DNA of 6,385 nt from an uncultured Granulosicoccaceae bacterium (lineage in GTDB: Bacteria; Pseudomonadota; Gammaproteobacteria; CALCKW01): positions 1 to 6,385 of the forward strand of contig CALDHJ010000232.1 in NCBI GenBank assembly GCA_937941555.1, in the 5' to 3' direction. The number at the start of each line of letters is the position of its first letter. Positions within the stretch are counted from its first letter, which is position 1. Under the pieces are notes generated by a model. That model searched no databases. It saw only the letters and a program-made list of their open reading frames with translations, and was not told the DNA's origin. This document shows positions 1 to 5,863 of the stretch, one piece after another. A program made the position numbers and the translations under genes.

Positions 1-1
1 C

Positions 2-274
2 GATGCCCGCACTGCAGGTCGAGAGATTGGCAACGAGCGCGTGTTGCGCCGTTACCAGCGCTGGCGCCGTGGCGAGAACGCGGCGATGTTGGCTGCGCTG
101 CACCGCATTCAGCAGAGCTTCGGCAGTGCGTCGCCGGCAATCGGCGTAGCGCGATCCGCCTTGCTCGCTGCGGGACAGGCGATCACCCCCGCGCGTCGCG
201 CGCTGTGCCGGCACGCGATGGGCCTCGCCGGTGATTTGCCGCGTCTCGCAAGACCGGCCGTCGCAACGCCCTGA
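2..274 (+). CDS. FAD-dependent ubiquinone-biosynthesis hydroxylase (UbiH/UbiI/UbiF family), C-terminal fragment
   Basis: The open frame runs in from the left edge and ends at TGA 272-274, leaving the last 90 codons. The FAD-binding motifs (N-terminal GxGxxG, the DG motif and the GD motif) lie outside the window. What remains fits the C-terminal helical tail of UbiH/UbiI/UbiF/VisC monooxygenases: an L-RRYQRWRRGEN-AAM stretch, then IQQSFG, then a GVAR segment, ending in AMGLAGDLPRLA. That matches the usual pattern of Y-x-x-x-R then N-x-x-M, a late Phe, and a conserved A-x-G-x-x-G-x-x-P close to the C-terminus. Family members hydroxylate the polyprenyl-benzoquinol ring at the inner membrane using FAD, NAD(P)H and O2. 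The tail alone cannot tell which ring position this one modifies, so no symbol is given. A GTG at 41 is internal, not a start. The gene converges on pgi with 58 nt between stop codons. Confidence 0.75.
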   Translation, partial: DARTAGREIGNERVLRRYQRWRRGENAAMLAALHRIQQSFGSASPAIGVARSALLAAGQAITPARRALCRHAMGLAGDLPRLARPAVATP

Positions 275-332
275 AGGCAGACCCGCACGGCTGCGTGGTG
301 TCTGGCACCCGAGCGTTGCCGTCGACGGGCTG

Positions 333-1970
333 TCAGCCCTCCGCCGTCAGCAGCGCGGAGCGTGCCGCAATCAGACCGGCAGTCGAGCTGTCGACACCGG
401 TCACAGCAGCCTCACCGCGGACCATCGGCAAGCGGGCCGTCGCGAGTTCTTTGCCCAGCTCCACCCCCCACTGATCGAAAGAGTTGATCTGCCAGATGCA
501 GCCTTCGACAAACACGCGGTGCTCGTAGAGCGCGATCAGCATGCCCAGATGGTGCGAGTCGAGCTGTGGATACAAGAGGGTGGTTGACGGTCGGTTGCCG
601 CTGAAGACCTTGTGCGGCGCGAGGTCGGCGACGCCGGCTTCGTCCATTCCTGCAGCGCGCAATGACGCTTCGACATCCGCCTGCGTTCGTCCCGTCATCA
701 GAGCTTCCGACTGGGCGAAGCAATTGGCCACGAGCAGCGCGTGGTGGTGCGCCAGTGCCGGCTCGTGCCCGCGTGCGGCGACCAGAAACTCGGCGGGAAT
801 CACCGTCGTGCCCTGGTGCAGCAGTTGGTAGAAAGCGTGTTGGCCGTTGGTGCCGGGTTCGCCCCAGACAAGCGGCCCGGTGTCGTAGCTGACGCGATCA
901 CCCGTGAGTGACACGGACTTGCCATTGGATTCCATGTCGAGCTGTTGCAGGTAGGCCGTGAAGCGGGCAAGGCGTTGGTCGTAGGGCAACACCGCGCGGC
1001 TGGTGTGGCCTTCGACGTTGCGGTTCCAGATGCCGCTCAACGCCAGCAGCACGGGCAGGTTGTGTGCTGCGTCGGCCGTGCGGAAGTGTGTGTCCATGTG
1101 GTGCGCACCGCCCAGGAACGCACGAAACTGCGCATCGCCCACCGCCAACATCACCGGCAGGCCGATCGCGGACCACACCGAATAACGGCCACCAACCCAA
1201 TCCCAGAACCCGAATATCCGCTCCGGAACGATGCCGAATTCCGCAACCTTGTCGAGCGCTGTCGAGACGGCCGCGAAATGGTCGCCGACGGCGTCATCGC
1301 CGAGGGCTGCGGTCAACCAGTCGCGGGCCGTGTTGGCGTTGGTCATGGTTTCGATTGTCGTGAACGTCTTCGACGCGACGATGACCAGCGTGGTTTTCGG
1401 GTTCAGTGCCGAGAGCGTGTCACTGATGTGCGCACCGTCGACGTTCGACACGTAGTGCAGGCGCGGTCCGTCGTGCCAGGGCGCGAGCGCCAGGGTCACC
1501 ATAGCGGGGCCGAGATCGGAGCCACCGATGCCGATGTTGACAATGTCGGTGAAGGCTTCGCCGGTCTTGCCGCGCGTTGCGCCACTGCGGATCGATTCGC
1601 TGAAACGCGACATCTCGTCGAGCACACCGTGCACGGTGTCAACCAGGTCGCGCGGCACGGGTGAGTCGCTGTGACCGCGGGGTTCGCGCAACGCGACGTG
1701 CAGCACGGCCCGCTGCTCGGTGCTGTTGATGGTCTGCCCGGCAAACATCGCGTCCCGACGCTCTGCGACACCGGCTGCGTCGAACAGCTCTAGCAGGGCG
1801 GTCATCGCCGCGCTGTCTATGCGGTTCTTCGAGATATCGAGCAAGAGTCCGTCGAGTCGGTGGGAAAACTGCTCGAACCGACTGGCGTTGTCTGCAAACA
1901 GGGCCGCGACCGATTGGTCGGCAAGCCGATCGCCGTGTTCGGAAAGTGAGCGCCAGGTCTCGGTGGTCAT
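333..1970 (-). CDS. pgi: Glucose-6-phosphate isomerase
   Basis: This gene encodes the cytosolic enzyme that interconverts glucose 6-phosphate and fructose 6-phosphate in glycolysis and gluconeogenesis. The 545-residue length matches E. coli Pgi (about 549). Visible landmarks in order are: a glycine-rich [11 protein letters not shown] segment (residues 145-155); the phosphate-binding SKTFTT loop (200-205); the first family signature [14 protein letters not shown] (257-270); the catalytic Glu347 in MESNGKS; His378 in GTNGQH; and the second signature [10 protein letters not shown] (498-507) with catalytic Lys507. All expected catalytic residues are present, so the enzyme should be active. The ATG at 1970 gives the normal N-terminus (TWRSLSEH), but I see no good Shine-Dalgarno sequence before it; the nearest is a weak GGA about 10 nt upstream. 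It lies 45 nt downstream of the maf/yceF gene on the same strand, so co-transcription and some dependence on that gene are likely. A short GC inverted repeat (327-339) overlaps the stop codon without a T-tract. Confidence 0.98.
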   Translation of the reverse strand: MTTETWRSLSEHGDRLADQSVAALFADNASRFEQFSHRLDGLLLDISKNRIDSAAMTALLELFDAAGVAERRDAMFAGQTINSTEQRAVLHVALREPRGHSDSPVPRDLVDTVHGVLDEMSRFSESIRSGATRGKTGEAFTDIVNIGIGGSDLGPAMVTLALAPWHDGPRLHYVSNVDGAHISDTLSALNPKTTLVIVASKTFTTIETMTNANTARDWLTAALGDDAVGDHFAAVSTALDKVAEFGIVPERIFGFWDWVGGRYSVWSAIGLPVMLAVGDAQFRAFLGGAHHMDTHFRTADAAHNLPVLLALSGIWNRNVEGHTSRAVLPYDQRLARFTAYLQQLDMESNGKSVSLTGDRVSYDTGPLVWGEPGTNGQHAFYQLLHQGTTVIPAEFLVAARGHEPALAHHHALLVANCFAQSEALMTGRTQADVEASLRAAGMDEAGVADLAPHKVFSGNRPSTTLLYPQLDSHHLGMLIALYEHRVFVEGCIWQINSFDQWGVELGKELATARLPMVRGEAAVTGVDSSTAGLIAARSALLTAEG

Positions 1971-2015
1971 ATGGAGGGTCCAACAAAACGTTAAAGGTAG
2001 GTGGAGGCAATTCGC

Positions 2016-2603
2016 TCAGGGCACGTCGACGCCGACGTGGGCCAGCAGCCTGACCAGTGCCATCAAGGGTAGGCCAATCAGGGTGGTCGGGTCTTGCCCC
2101 TCAAAGCGTTCGAACAGGGCGATACCGAGCCCTTCGGACTTGAAGCTCCCGGCACAATCGAAAGGCTTTTCTTTCCAGAGATACCGTTCGATCTGGTTGG
2201 CAGAGAGCGTGCGAAACACCACATCAAAGGGTTCGACCACACATTGGTTATCACCGCTTCGAGCGTCGTAGAGACACAAGCCGGTCAGAAAGGTCACCCG
2301 TCGCCCCGAGAGGCGTTGCAGTTGAGCTTGCGCACGTTCGAAACTGCCGGGTTTGCCGAGAATTTCACCGTCGGTTTCGGCCACCTGGTCTGAGCCAATG
2401 ATCAGTCCGTCCGGGTGCTCACCGGCAACGCTGGCCGCTTTGGTCCGGGCCAGTCGCTCCACCAGGGAACGGGCCGATTCGCCGGCTTCGGGCTGCTCGT
2501 CACAATTTGGTTGGGCCGTTCGAAAGCTCAACCCGAGGCGGCGCAGCAGGTCGGCTCGGTAGGGGGATGTCGACGCCAGATACAGTGGAGGATGCGTTAG
2601 CAT
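2016..2603 (-). CDS. yceF: Maf-family nucleotide pyrophosphatase, YceF subgroup (7-methyl-GTP pyrophosphatase)
   Basis: The product is a small cytosolic Maf/HAM1-fold hydrolase that removes pyrophosphate from modified nucleoside triphosphates. E. coli YceF prefers 7-methyl-GTP; that specificity is inferred here from similarity. Counting from the ATG at 2603 the protein has 195 residues, the usual length. Motifs are LASTSPYR (9-16), the SDQV segment with the likely catalytic Asp72 (71-74), GKP (83-85), EPFDV (124-128), AGSFKSEG (151-158) and GLPL (177-180). The SDQV and AGSFKSEG forms are typical of the YceF subgroup rather than the dTTP/UTP pyrophosphatase YhdE. The frame stays open to another ATG at 2657, which would add 18 residues (His/Pro-rich, not Maf-like); 2603 is preferred because it places LASTSP near the N-terminus as in E. 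coli. Neither start has a well-spaced ribosome binding site. It is divergent from yceD, as in E. coli, and is followed by pgi, which is not the E. coli arrangement. Confidence 0.95.
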   Translation of the reverse strand: MLTHPPLYLASTSPYRADLLRRLGLSFRTAQPNCDEQPEAGESARSLVERLARTKAASVAGEHPDGLIIGSDQVAETDGEILGKPGSFERAQAQLQRLSGRRVTFLTGLCLYDARSGDNQCVVEPFDVVFRTLSANQIERYLWKEKPFDCAGSFKSEGLGIALFERFEGQDPTTLIGLPLMALVRLLAHVGVDVP

Positions 2604-2690
2604 CCCTGCAGTGTAGTGTGCGTCGGGCGGGTGCGGGCTGACGTGATACGCATGCATTCGAATCGACTGTTGCTGAGCTGGGGCAAGGCT

Positions 2691-2719
2691 TTGACTTGGT
2701 GGAGAGAGGCCAGTAGACT
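2691..2719 (+). promoter_or_regulatory. Sigma70-type promoter of the yceD-rpmF-plsX-fabH cluster
   Basis: A -35 box TTGACT (2691-2696, five of six consensus bases) is followed after exactly 17 bp by TAGACT (2714-2719, four of six). It faces yceD from the maf/yceD divergent region, where a promoter is expected. Transcription would start near 2725-2729, only a few bases before the ATG at 2731. That argues against an alternative TTG start at 2719, which would lie inside the -10 box. A purine-rich GGAGAGAGG (2701-2709) sits in the spacer and could be mistaken for a ribosome binding site for the TTG. The call rests on consensus match and position only. Confidence 0.65.
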
Positions 2720-2730
2720 TGTCCGGTTAT

Positions 2731-3273
2731 ATGGCTCAGTCAATTCCTGGCAGCTTCCACGTTGCCGCGCTTGCCCGTGTACGCGCTGCCTTCGAGGGCG
2801 CCGTGGCGGTTGAGCGTGTAGCTCGGTTCAGGGATCTTTTGGCTGATGGGCCTGCGGAGGTGACACTGAAGTTGCAGTTTTCGGTGTCGCCAATGGGGCC
2901 TGCGCAGGCTGTTGGCCGGTTGGGTGGCTCGGTGCCACAAACCTGCCAGCGCTGTCTGCAGACCGTGATGTTGGAACTCGATCAACCGTTTCGTTTCGCG
3001 TTGGTGGATTCGGATCGGGCCGAAGGCAAACTGCCCGAGGACATGGACAGGCTTCGTCTGGACGAGAACGGTCGGATATCGTTGTCGGAGCTCATCGAAG
3101 ATGAGCTGATTCTGAGCTTGCCTCAGATCCCGTGGCATCCGGCAGGACAATGTGATGGACAGGTGGCCTCTATGCTGGACGGTTTGAAAAGTCCGGTCGA
3201 GGAGACCGAGACGCGTCGGCCGTTCAGCGGTCTGGATGCGTTATTGAAGAACGACAAACCCGAGTCGGATTAG
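2731..3273 (+). CDS. yceD: YceD/DUF177 family protein (large-subunit rRNA accumulation protein)
   Basis: This is a YceD (DUF177) protein, a conserved bacterial family nearly always encoded just upstream of rpmF and linked to 23S rRNA accumulation; its biochemical role is not well defined. The 180-residue length is close to E. coli YceD (173). Visible hallmarks are the TCQRC motif with Cys72 and Cys75, the acidic [17 protein letters not shown] segment (about 120-136) followed by Cys141, and a C-terminal [12 protein letters not shown] (163-174) corresponding to the family's NPF-x-x-L-x-x-L ending. The Cys pair plus His136 and Cys141 could bind a metal, which is inference. ATG 2731 is chosen as start. 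An in-frame TTG at 2719 would add four residues and has a purine-rich GGAGAGAGG nine bases upstream, but it falls in the predicted -10 box. The gene heads a four-gene + strand cluster, and its stop codon lies in the loop of a hairpin. Confidence 0.93.
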   Translation: MAQSIPGSFHVAALARVRAAFEGAVAVERVARFRDLLADGPAEVTLKLQFSVSPMGPAQAVGRLGGSVPQTCQRCLQTVMLELDQPFRFALVDSDRAEGKLPEDMDRLRLDENGRISLSELIEDELILSLPQIPWHPAGQCDGQVASMLDGLKSPVEETETRRPFSGLDALLKNDKPESD

Positions 3274-3281
3274 CCGACTCG
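3261..3281 (+). repeat. Perfect hairpin spanning the yceD stop codon
   Basis: CGAGTCGG (3261-3268) and CCGACTCG (3274-3281) form an 8-bp perfect stem around a five-base loop ATTAG. The loop contains the TAG stop codon of yceD (3271-3273). No T-run follows, so it does not look like an intrinsic terminator. It lies 11 bases before the GGAG ribosome binding site of rpmF (3293-3296). A role in mRNA processing, stability or setting the yceD-to-rpmF ratio is possible but inferred. Confidence 0.6.
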
Positions 3282-3307
3282 CGCTACAACTTGGAGACAC
3301 CCCTCTC

Positions 3308-3508
3308 ATGGCAGTGCAACAGAACCGCAAGTCACGCTCCCGCCGCGGCATGCGACGCGCCCACGACGCGCTCGGTGGCCCGACTCTGTCGGTCGATTCA
3401 ACCACCGGGGAATCGCACCTGCGCCACCACGTGACTGCTGAAGGCTACTACCGCGGCAAGCAAGTCATCGAGAGCGCCGAAGAGGTAGACGAGGACGACG
3501 ACGAGTAG
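3308..3508 (+). CDS. rpmF: 50S ribosomal protein L32 (bL32)
   Basis: L32 is a small basic protein of the large ribosomal subunit. The 66-residue product starts with [20 protein letters not shown], nearly identical to the family N-terminus, and carries the conserved [17 protein letters not shown] block (38-53). It is the cysteine-free form, as in E. coli. E. coli L32 ends soon after the YYRGRKV block at about 57 residues. Here an acidic tail of roughly a dozen residues follows (55-66), with nine of twelve Asp or Glu. The ATG is preceded by GGAG at 3293-3296, spaced 11 nt, a little long. It lies 34 nt after yceD and is presumably co-transcribed with it. A 166-nt gap separates it from plsX. Confidence 0.98.
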   Translation: MAVQQNRKSRSRRGMRRAHDALGGPTLSVDSTTGESHLRHHVTAEGYYRGKQVIESAEEVDEDDDE

Positions 3509-3634
3509 GTGATTCGCCTCTCGCGATCTCCAGTCTGGTCTTCTGCTGCTCTGCGTCCTTCCCGTGGAGCCATTGTGCAACAACCCGTCGCGACAGCGTT
3601 CCGCTGCTATGCTCATCGGATGTTGACAAATAAT

Positions 3635-3657
3635 ACGGCGCCCCCTGCGGGCGCCGT
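3635..3657. terminator. GC-rich hairpin between rpmF and plsX, attenuator or terminator-like
   Basis: ACGGCGCCC (3635-3643) pairs perfectly with GGGCGCCGT (3649-3657) around a CCTGC loop, a 9-bp GC-rich stem. On the + strand the stem is followed by TTCCCGTGT, a poor U-tract, so any termination would be partial. That could lower plsX-fabH transcript relative to the ribosomal protein gene. Read on the - strand, the stem is followed by ATTATTTGT, which looks more like an intrinsic terminator, though no - strand gene lies immediately upstream of it. The hairpin ends 17 nt before the plsX GTG and could also affect its translation. Apart from this hairpin the 3509-3674 gap shows no gene I can support. 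Confidence 0.5.
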
Positions 3658-3674
3658 TCCCGTGTGAGTACGGC

Positions 3675-4700
3675 GTGAACAGTGATCCCCATCTTGCAAT
3701 AGATGCCATGGGCGGAGACGGCGGCGTCGACGTGGTTGTGGCGGCAGTGTTGGCGGCTCTGGAACGGCACCCGGGCCTTTCTGTGACCCTGACCGGCGAT
3801 GCCGACACCGTGCGCGCGACCCTGGGGGACCACGCCGACCACCCGCGAGTTGCGGTCATGCACACCACGCAAACCGTCTCGATGGACGAGGCACCTGCCC
3901 TGGCTCTGCGTGGCAAGAAAGATTCGTCCATGCGCGTCGCGCTCAATCTGGTCAAGGACGGCTCCGCCGATGCCTGTGTCAGTGCAGGCAATACCGGAGC
4001 GCTGATGGCCACGGCCCGCTTCGTGTTGAAGATGCTGCCCGGGATCGACCGGCCTGCCCTGTGTTCGACGCTGCCAGCGGCCAACGGCCACACGCACATG
4101 CTCGATCTCGGCGCCAACCTCGGTTTTGAAGCCGACAATCTCTTTCAGCTTGCGGTCATGGGGGCGGAGCTGGTTGCGGCGGTGGACGGTATCGAAGCGC
4201 CCAAAGTCGGGTTGCTGAATGTCGGAGCCGAAGAGGTGAAGGGGCTCGAAGCCGTGCGCGAGGCCGGCCGTATGCTCGCTGCCAGTGACCTCAACTACAT
4301 CGGTTTCGTCGAGGGCAATGAAATCTTCAGCGCGCGCGTGGATGTCGTGGTGTGTGACGGTTTTACCGGTAATGTCGCGCTCAAGACCGCGGAGGGTGCT
4401 GCACGTTTCGTGGTGTCAAACCTGAAGGACACGTTCAAAGGCAGTCTGTATGGAAGGTTGGCCGGTCTGGTTGCGCTGCCCGTGCTGCGCGCCGTGGCCA
4501 GGCGCATCGATCCGGACCGCCATAACGGTGCGAGCCTGCTCGGAATAAATGGTATCGTGATCAAGAGTCACGGCGGTGCAAACGCAAAGGCGTTTGGGCG
4601 CGCGATCGATATCGCGGTGTTGGAAGTGGCTCAGAACGTTCCCGAGAAAATTCACCAGCATCTGGTGGTTCGCCAGCAAGCGAGAACAGGCACGGCATGA
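3675..4700 (+). CDS. plsX: Phosphate acyltransferase PlsX (acyl-ACP:phosphate transacylase)
   Basis: PlsX converts acyl-ACP plus inorganic phosphate to acyl-phosphate, the acyl donor for PlsY in the first step of phospholipid synthesis; it is a peripheral enzyme at the inner face of the membrane. The 341-residue protein is close to the family length (E. coli about 356). Diagnostic segments are [10 protein letters not shown] (8-17), [13 protein letters not shown] (84-96), [11 protein letters not shown] (101-111), LDLGAN (143-148), [11 protein letters not shown] (180-190), [12 protein letters not shown] (226-237) and a [10 protein letters not shown] stretch (293-302). GTG 3675 is the only usable start, because an in-frame TGA lies at 3624-3626 and no other ATG or GTG follows it. 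Ribosome-binding potential is weak (GAG at 3666-3668). It follows rpmF after 166 nt and overlaps fabH by ATGA (4697-4700), implying translational coupling of phospholipid and fatty acid initiation genes. Confidence 0.97.
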   Translation: MNSDPHLAIDAMGGDGGVDVVVAAVLAALERHPGLSVTLTGDADTVRATLGDHADHPRVAVMHTTQTVSMDEAPALALRGKKDSSMRVALNLVKDGSADACVSAGNTGALMATARFVLKMLPGIDRPALCSTLPAANGHTHMLDLGANLGFEADNLFQLAVMGAELVAAVDGIEAPKVGLLNVGAEEVKGLEAVREAGRMLAASDLNYIGFVEGNEIFSARVDVVVCDGFTGNVALKTAEGAARFVVSNLKDTFKGSLYGRLAGLVALPVLRAVARRIDPDRHNGASLLGINGIVIKSHGGANAKAFGRAIDIAVLEVAQNVPEKIHQHLVVRQQARTGTA

Positions 4701-5665
4701 GCAGCGCACGGATCACGGGCACCGGCAGCTACCTCCCTGAACGCATACTCACAAATGAAGAGCTGTCGACAATTGTCGACACCTCGGACGAGTGGATTCG
4801 GGAGCGCTCTGGAATCGCACAACGCCATATTGCAGCCGATGGCGAGACTACCCTCGATCTCGCTGAACACGCGAGCCGTCGGGCGCTCGAGGCGGCAGGG
4901 CGCACGGCTGCCGACATCGATCTCATCGTCATCGCAACCACCACGCCAGATCAGATTTTCCCAAGTACCGCCTGTCTGCTTCAGCACCGCCTCGGCAATG
5001 TCGGTGCGGCCGCCTTTGATGTGCAAGCCGTGTGCAGCGGTTTCGTCTACGCGTTGAGCGTGGCCGACAATTTCATCAAGGCGGGATCATCGCGCTGCGC
5101 ACTGGTCATCGGCGCCGAAACCTTTTCCCGCATACTCAATTGGGAAGACCGCTCGACCTGTGTGCTGTTTGGTGACGGAGCAGGCGCCGTGGTGATGGAG
5201 GCATCGGACAAGCCGGGCGTCATGTCCACGCACTTGCACGCCGATGGCGCGCATGCATCGGCGTTGCACGTGCCGGCTGGCGTGTCGCAGGGCTACGACG
5301 CGGTTCAGGAAGGCCGCGCCTTTGTCGAGATGCGCGGCAGCGAAGTGTTTCGCATGGCCGTGGCGAAAATGGGTGAGGTGGTCGAGGAAACACTCGCCGC
5401 CAACAACCTCGACCGCGAGGCGTTGGATTGGCTGATCCCGCACCAGGCCAATATCCGCATCATCAAGGCCACGGCCAAGAAGCTGCGCATGGGCATGGAC
5501 AAGGTGATCGTCACCGTCGACAGACACGGCAACACCTCGGCGGCATCAATTCCGCTCGCGCTAGACGAAGCGGTACGCACGGGCCAGTTGCAGCGCGGCC
5601 AGCTGTTCCTGATCGAGGCCTTTGGCGGTGGATTCACCTGGGGCTCCGCGCTGATACGCTATTGA
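4697..5665 (+). CDS. fabH: Beta-ketoacyl-ACP synthase III (KAS III)
   Basis: FabH condenses acetyl-CoA with malonyl-ACP to give acetoacetyl-ACP, the initiating step of type II fatty acid synthesis in the cytosol. The 322-residue length is typical. The Cys-His-Asn triad is intact: Cys113 in [10 protein letters not shown], His249 in PHQAN (248-252) and Asn279 in HGNTSAAS. Other hallmarks are the N-terminal [13 protein letters not shown] (8-20), [11 protein letters not shown] (30-40), DGAGAVVM (160-167), and a C-terminal [15 protein letters not shown] ending. The ATG overlaps the plsX stop (ATGA), and AGG at 4688-4690 gives a modest ribosome binding site six bases upstream. An 18-bp perfect palindrome lies at 4764-4781, within codons 23-29. 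In E. coli fabD follows; here the next gene is uvrC. Whether it prefers straight acetyl or branched primers cannot be read from sequence alone. Confidence 0.98.
   Translation: MSSARITGTGSYLPERILTNEELSTIVDTSDEWIRERSGIAQRHIAADGETTLDLAEHASRRALEAAGRTAADIDLIVIATTTPDQIFPSTACLLQHRLGNVGAAAFDVQAVCSGFVYALSVADNFIKAGSSRCALVIGAETFSRILNWEDRSTCVLFGDGAGAVVMEASDKPGVMSTHLHADGAHASALHVPAGVSQGYDAVQEGRAFVEMRGSEVFRMAVAKMGEVVEETLAANNLDREALDWLIPHQANIRIIKATAKKLRMGMDKVIVTVDRHGNTSAASIPLALDEAVRTGQLQRGQLFLIEAFGGGFTWGSALIRY
4764..4781. repeat. 18-bp perfect palindrome inside fabH
   Basis: TGTCGACAATTGTCGACA reads the same on both strands. It also contains GTCGAC twice, each itself a palindrome, around an AATT centre. It encodes part of the LSTIVDT segment near the FabH N-terminus. 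Such symmetry could be an operator-like site or an mRNA stem, but there is no direct evidence of function and it may be chance codon use. Confidence 0.45.
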
Positions 5666-5737
5666 CGGTTCGACGCAGCAATCGGCGTTGAATAGGGCGG
5701 CATGATTATCAGGCGGCAACTGCGTGACGAGGTGAGC

Positions 5738-5863
5738 ATGTCGAGTCATTTCGGAATTCAGGAACAGTGTCGGAGTGGCAGTGCTTTGCGTCTGCGCCAA
5801 CTCCTGTTGCCTTGCGCGCAGGGTCGGCCCGGTCGTGATACACCGTGTCAGAGGCGACCGTGA
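5738..5863 (+). CDS. Possible small ORF (41 codons) overlapping the uvrC start, product unknown
   Basis: ATG 5738 opens a 41-residue frame ending at TGA 5861-5863, which overlaps the GTG start of uvrC (GTGA, 5860-5863). GAGGT at 5729-5733, four bases before the ATG, is one of the better Shine-Dalgarno sequences in this window. The frame also extends upstream to ATG 5702 (53 residues in all), preceded by AGGG at 5694-5697. The product is Arg- and Gln-rich with three Cys, has no membrane segment or motif I know, and begins [11 protein letters not shown]. It may be a leader peptide whose translation feeds ribosomes to uvrC, or an accidental open frame in GC-rich spacer. I favour neither strongly. 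Confidence 0.25.
   Translation: MSSHFGIQEQCRSGSALRLRQLLLPCAQGRPGRDTPCQRRP
5850..5854 (+). promoter_or_regulatory. Ribosome binding site that decides the uvrC start
   Basis: AGAGG lies five bases before GTG 5860, a near-ideal distance. The only other in-frame start after the TGA at 5836-5838 is GTG 5845, which has no purine-rich sequence before it. This site therefore supports 5860 as the uvrC start. It also sits inside the possible upstream small ORF, so ribosomes finishing that ORF would pass over it. Confidence 0.55.

Noticed and set aside
327..339. Terminator at the convergent ubi/pgi ends
   Set aside because: GGGCT-GTC-AGCCC is only a 5-bp stem with a 3-base loop, overlaps the pgi stop codon and has no T-tract on either side.
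945..1664. A 239-codon open frame on the + strand opposite pgi
   Set aside because: It lies wholly antisense to a well-recognised pgi. Its translation is Arg/Val/Gly/His-rich with no motif, as expected from an antisense frame in GC-rich coding DNA.
2604..2657. Longer yceF/maf reading from ATG 2657 (18 extra residues)
   Set aside because: The extra segment is His/Pro-rich and unlike the family, whose members start a few residues before LASTSP; no ribosome binding site precedes it.
3623..3651. Promoter for plsX using the perfect TTGACA at 3623-3628
   Set aside because: At 16-18 bp spacing the -10 position falls in the GC hairpin (TGCGGG), with no resemblance to TATAAT. AATAAT at 3630-3635 is too close to it and has no -35 box of its own.
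3398..4138. A 246-codon open frame on the - strand opposite rpmF and plsX
   Set aside because: It crosses an intergenic gap and two recognised genes, is rich in Arg, Ser and Ala, and shows no family features; a GC-driven shadow.
4601..4616. CGCGAT-CGAT-ATCGCG inverted repeat in plsX
   Set aside because: Six-bp arms of CG/AT alternation inside coding sequence are readily expected by chance in this base composition.
5666..5859. SOS (LexA) operator or clear promoter upstream of uvrC
   Set aside because: I found no CTG-N10-CAG site with an AT-rich centre and no -35/-10 pair with acceptable match and spacing in this spacer.
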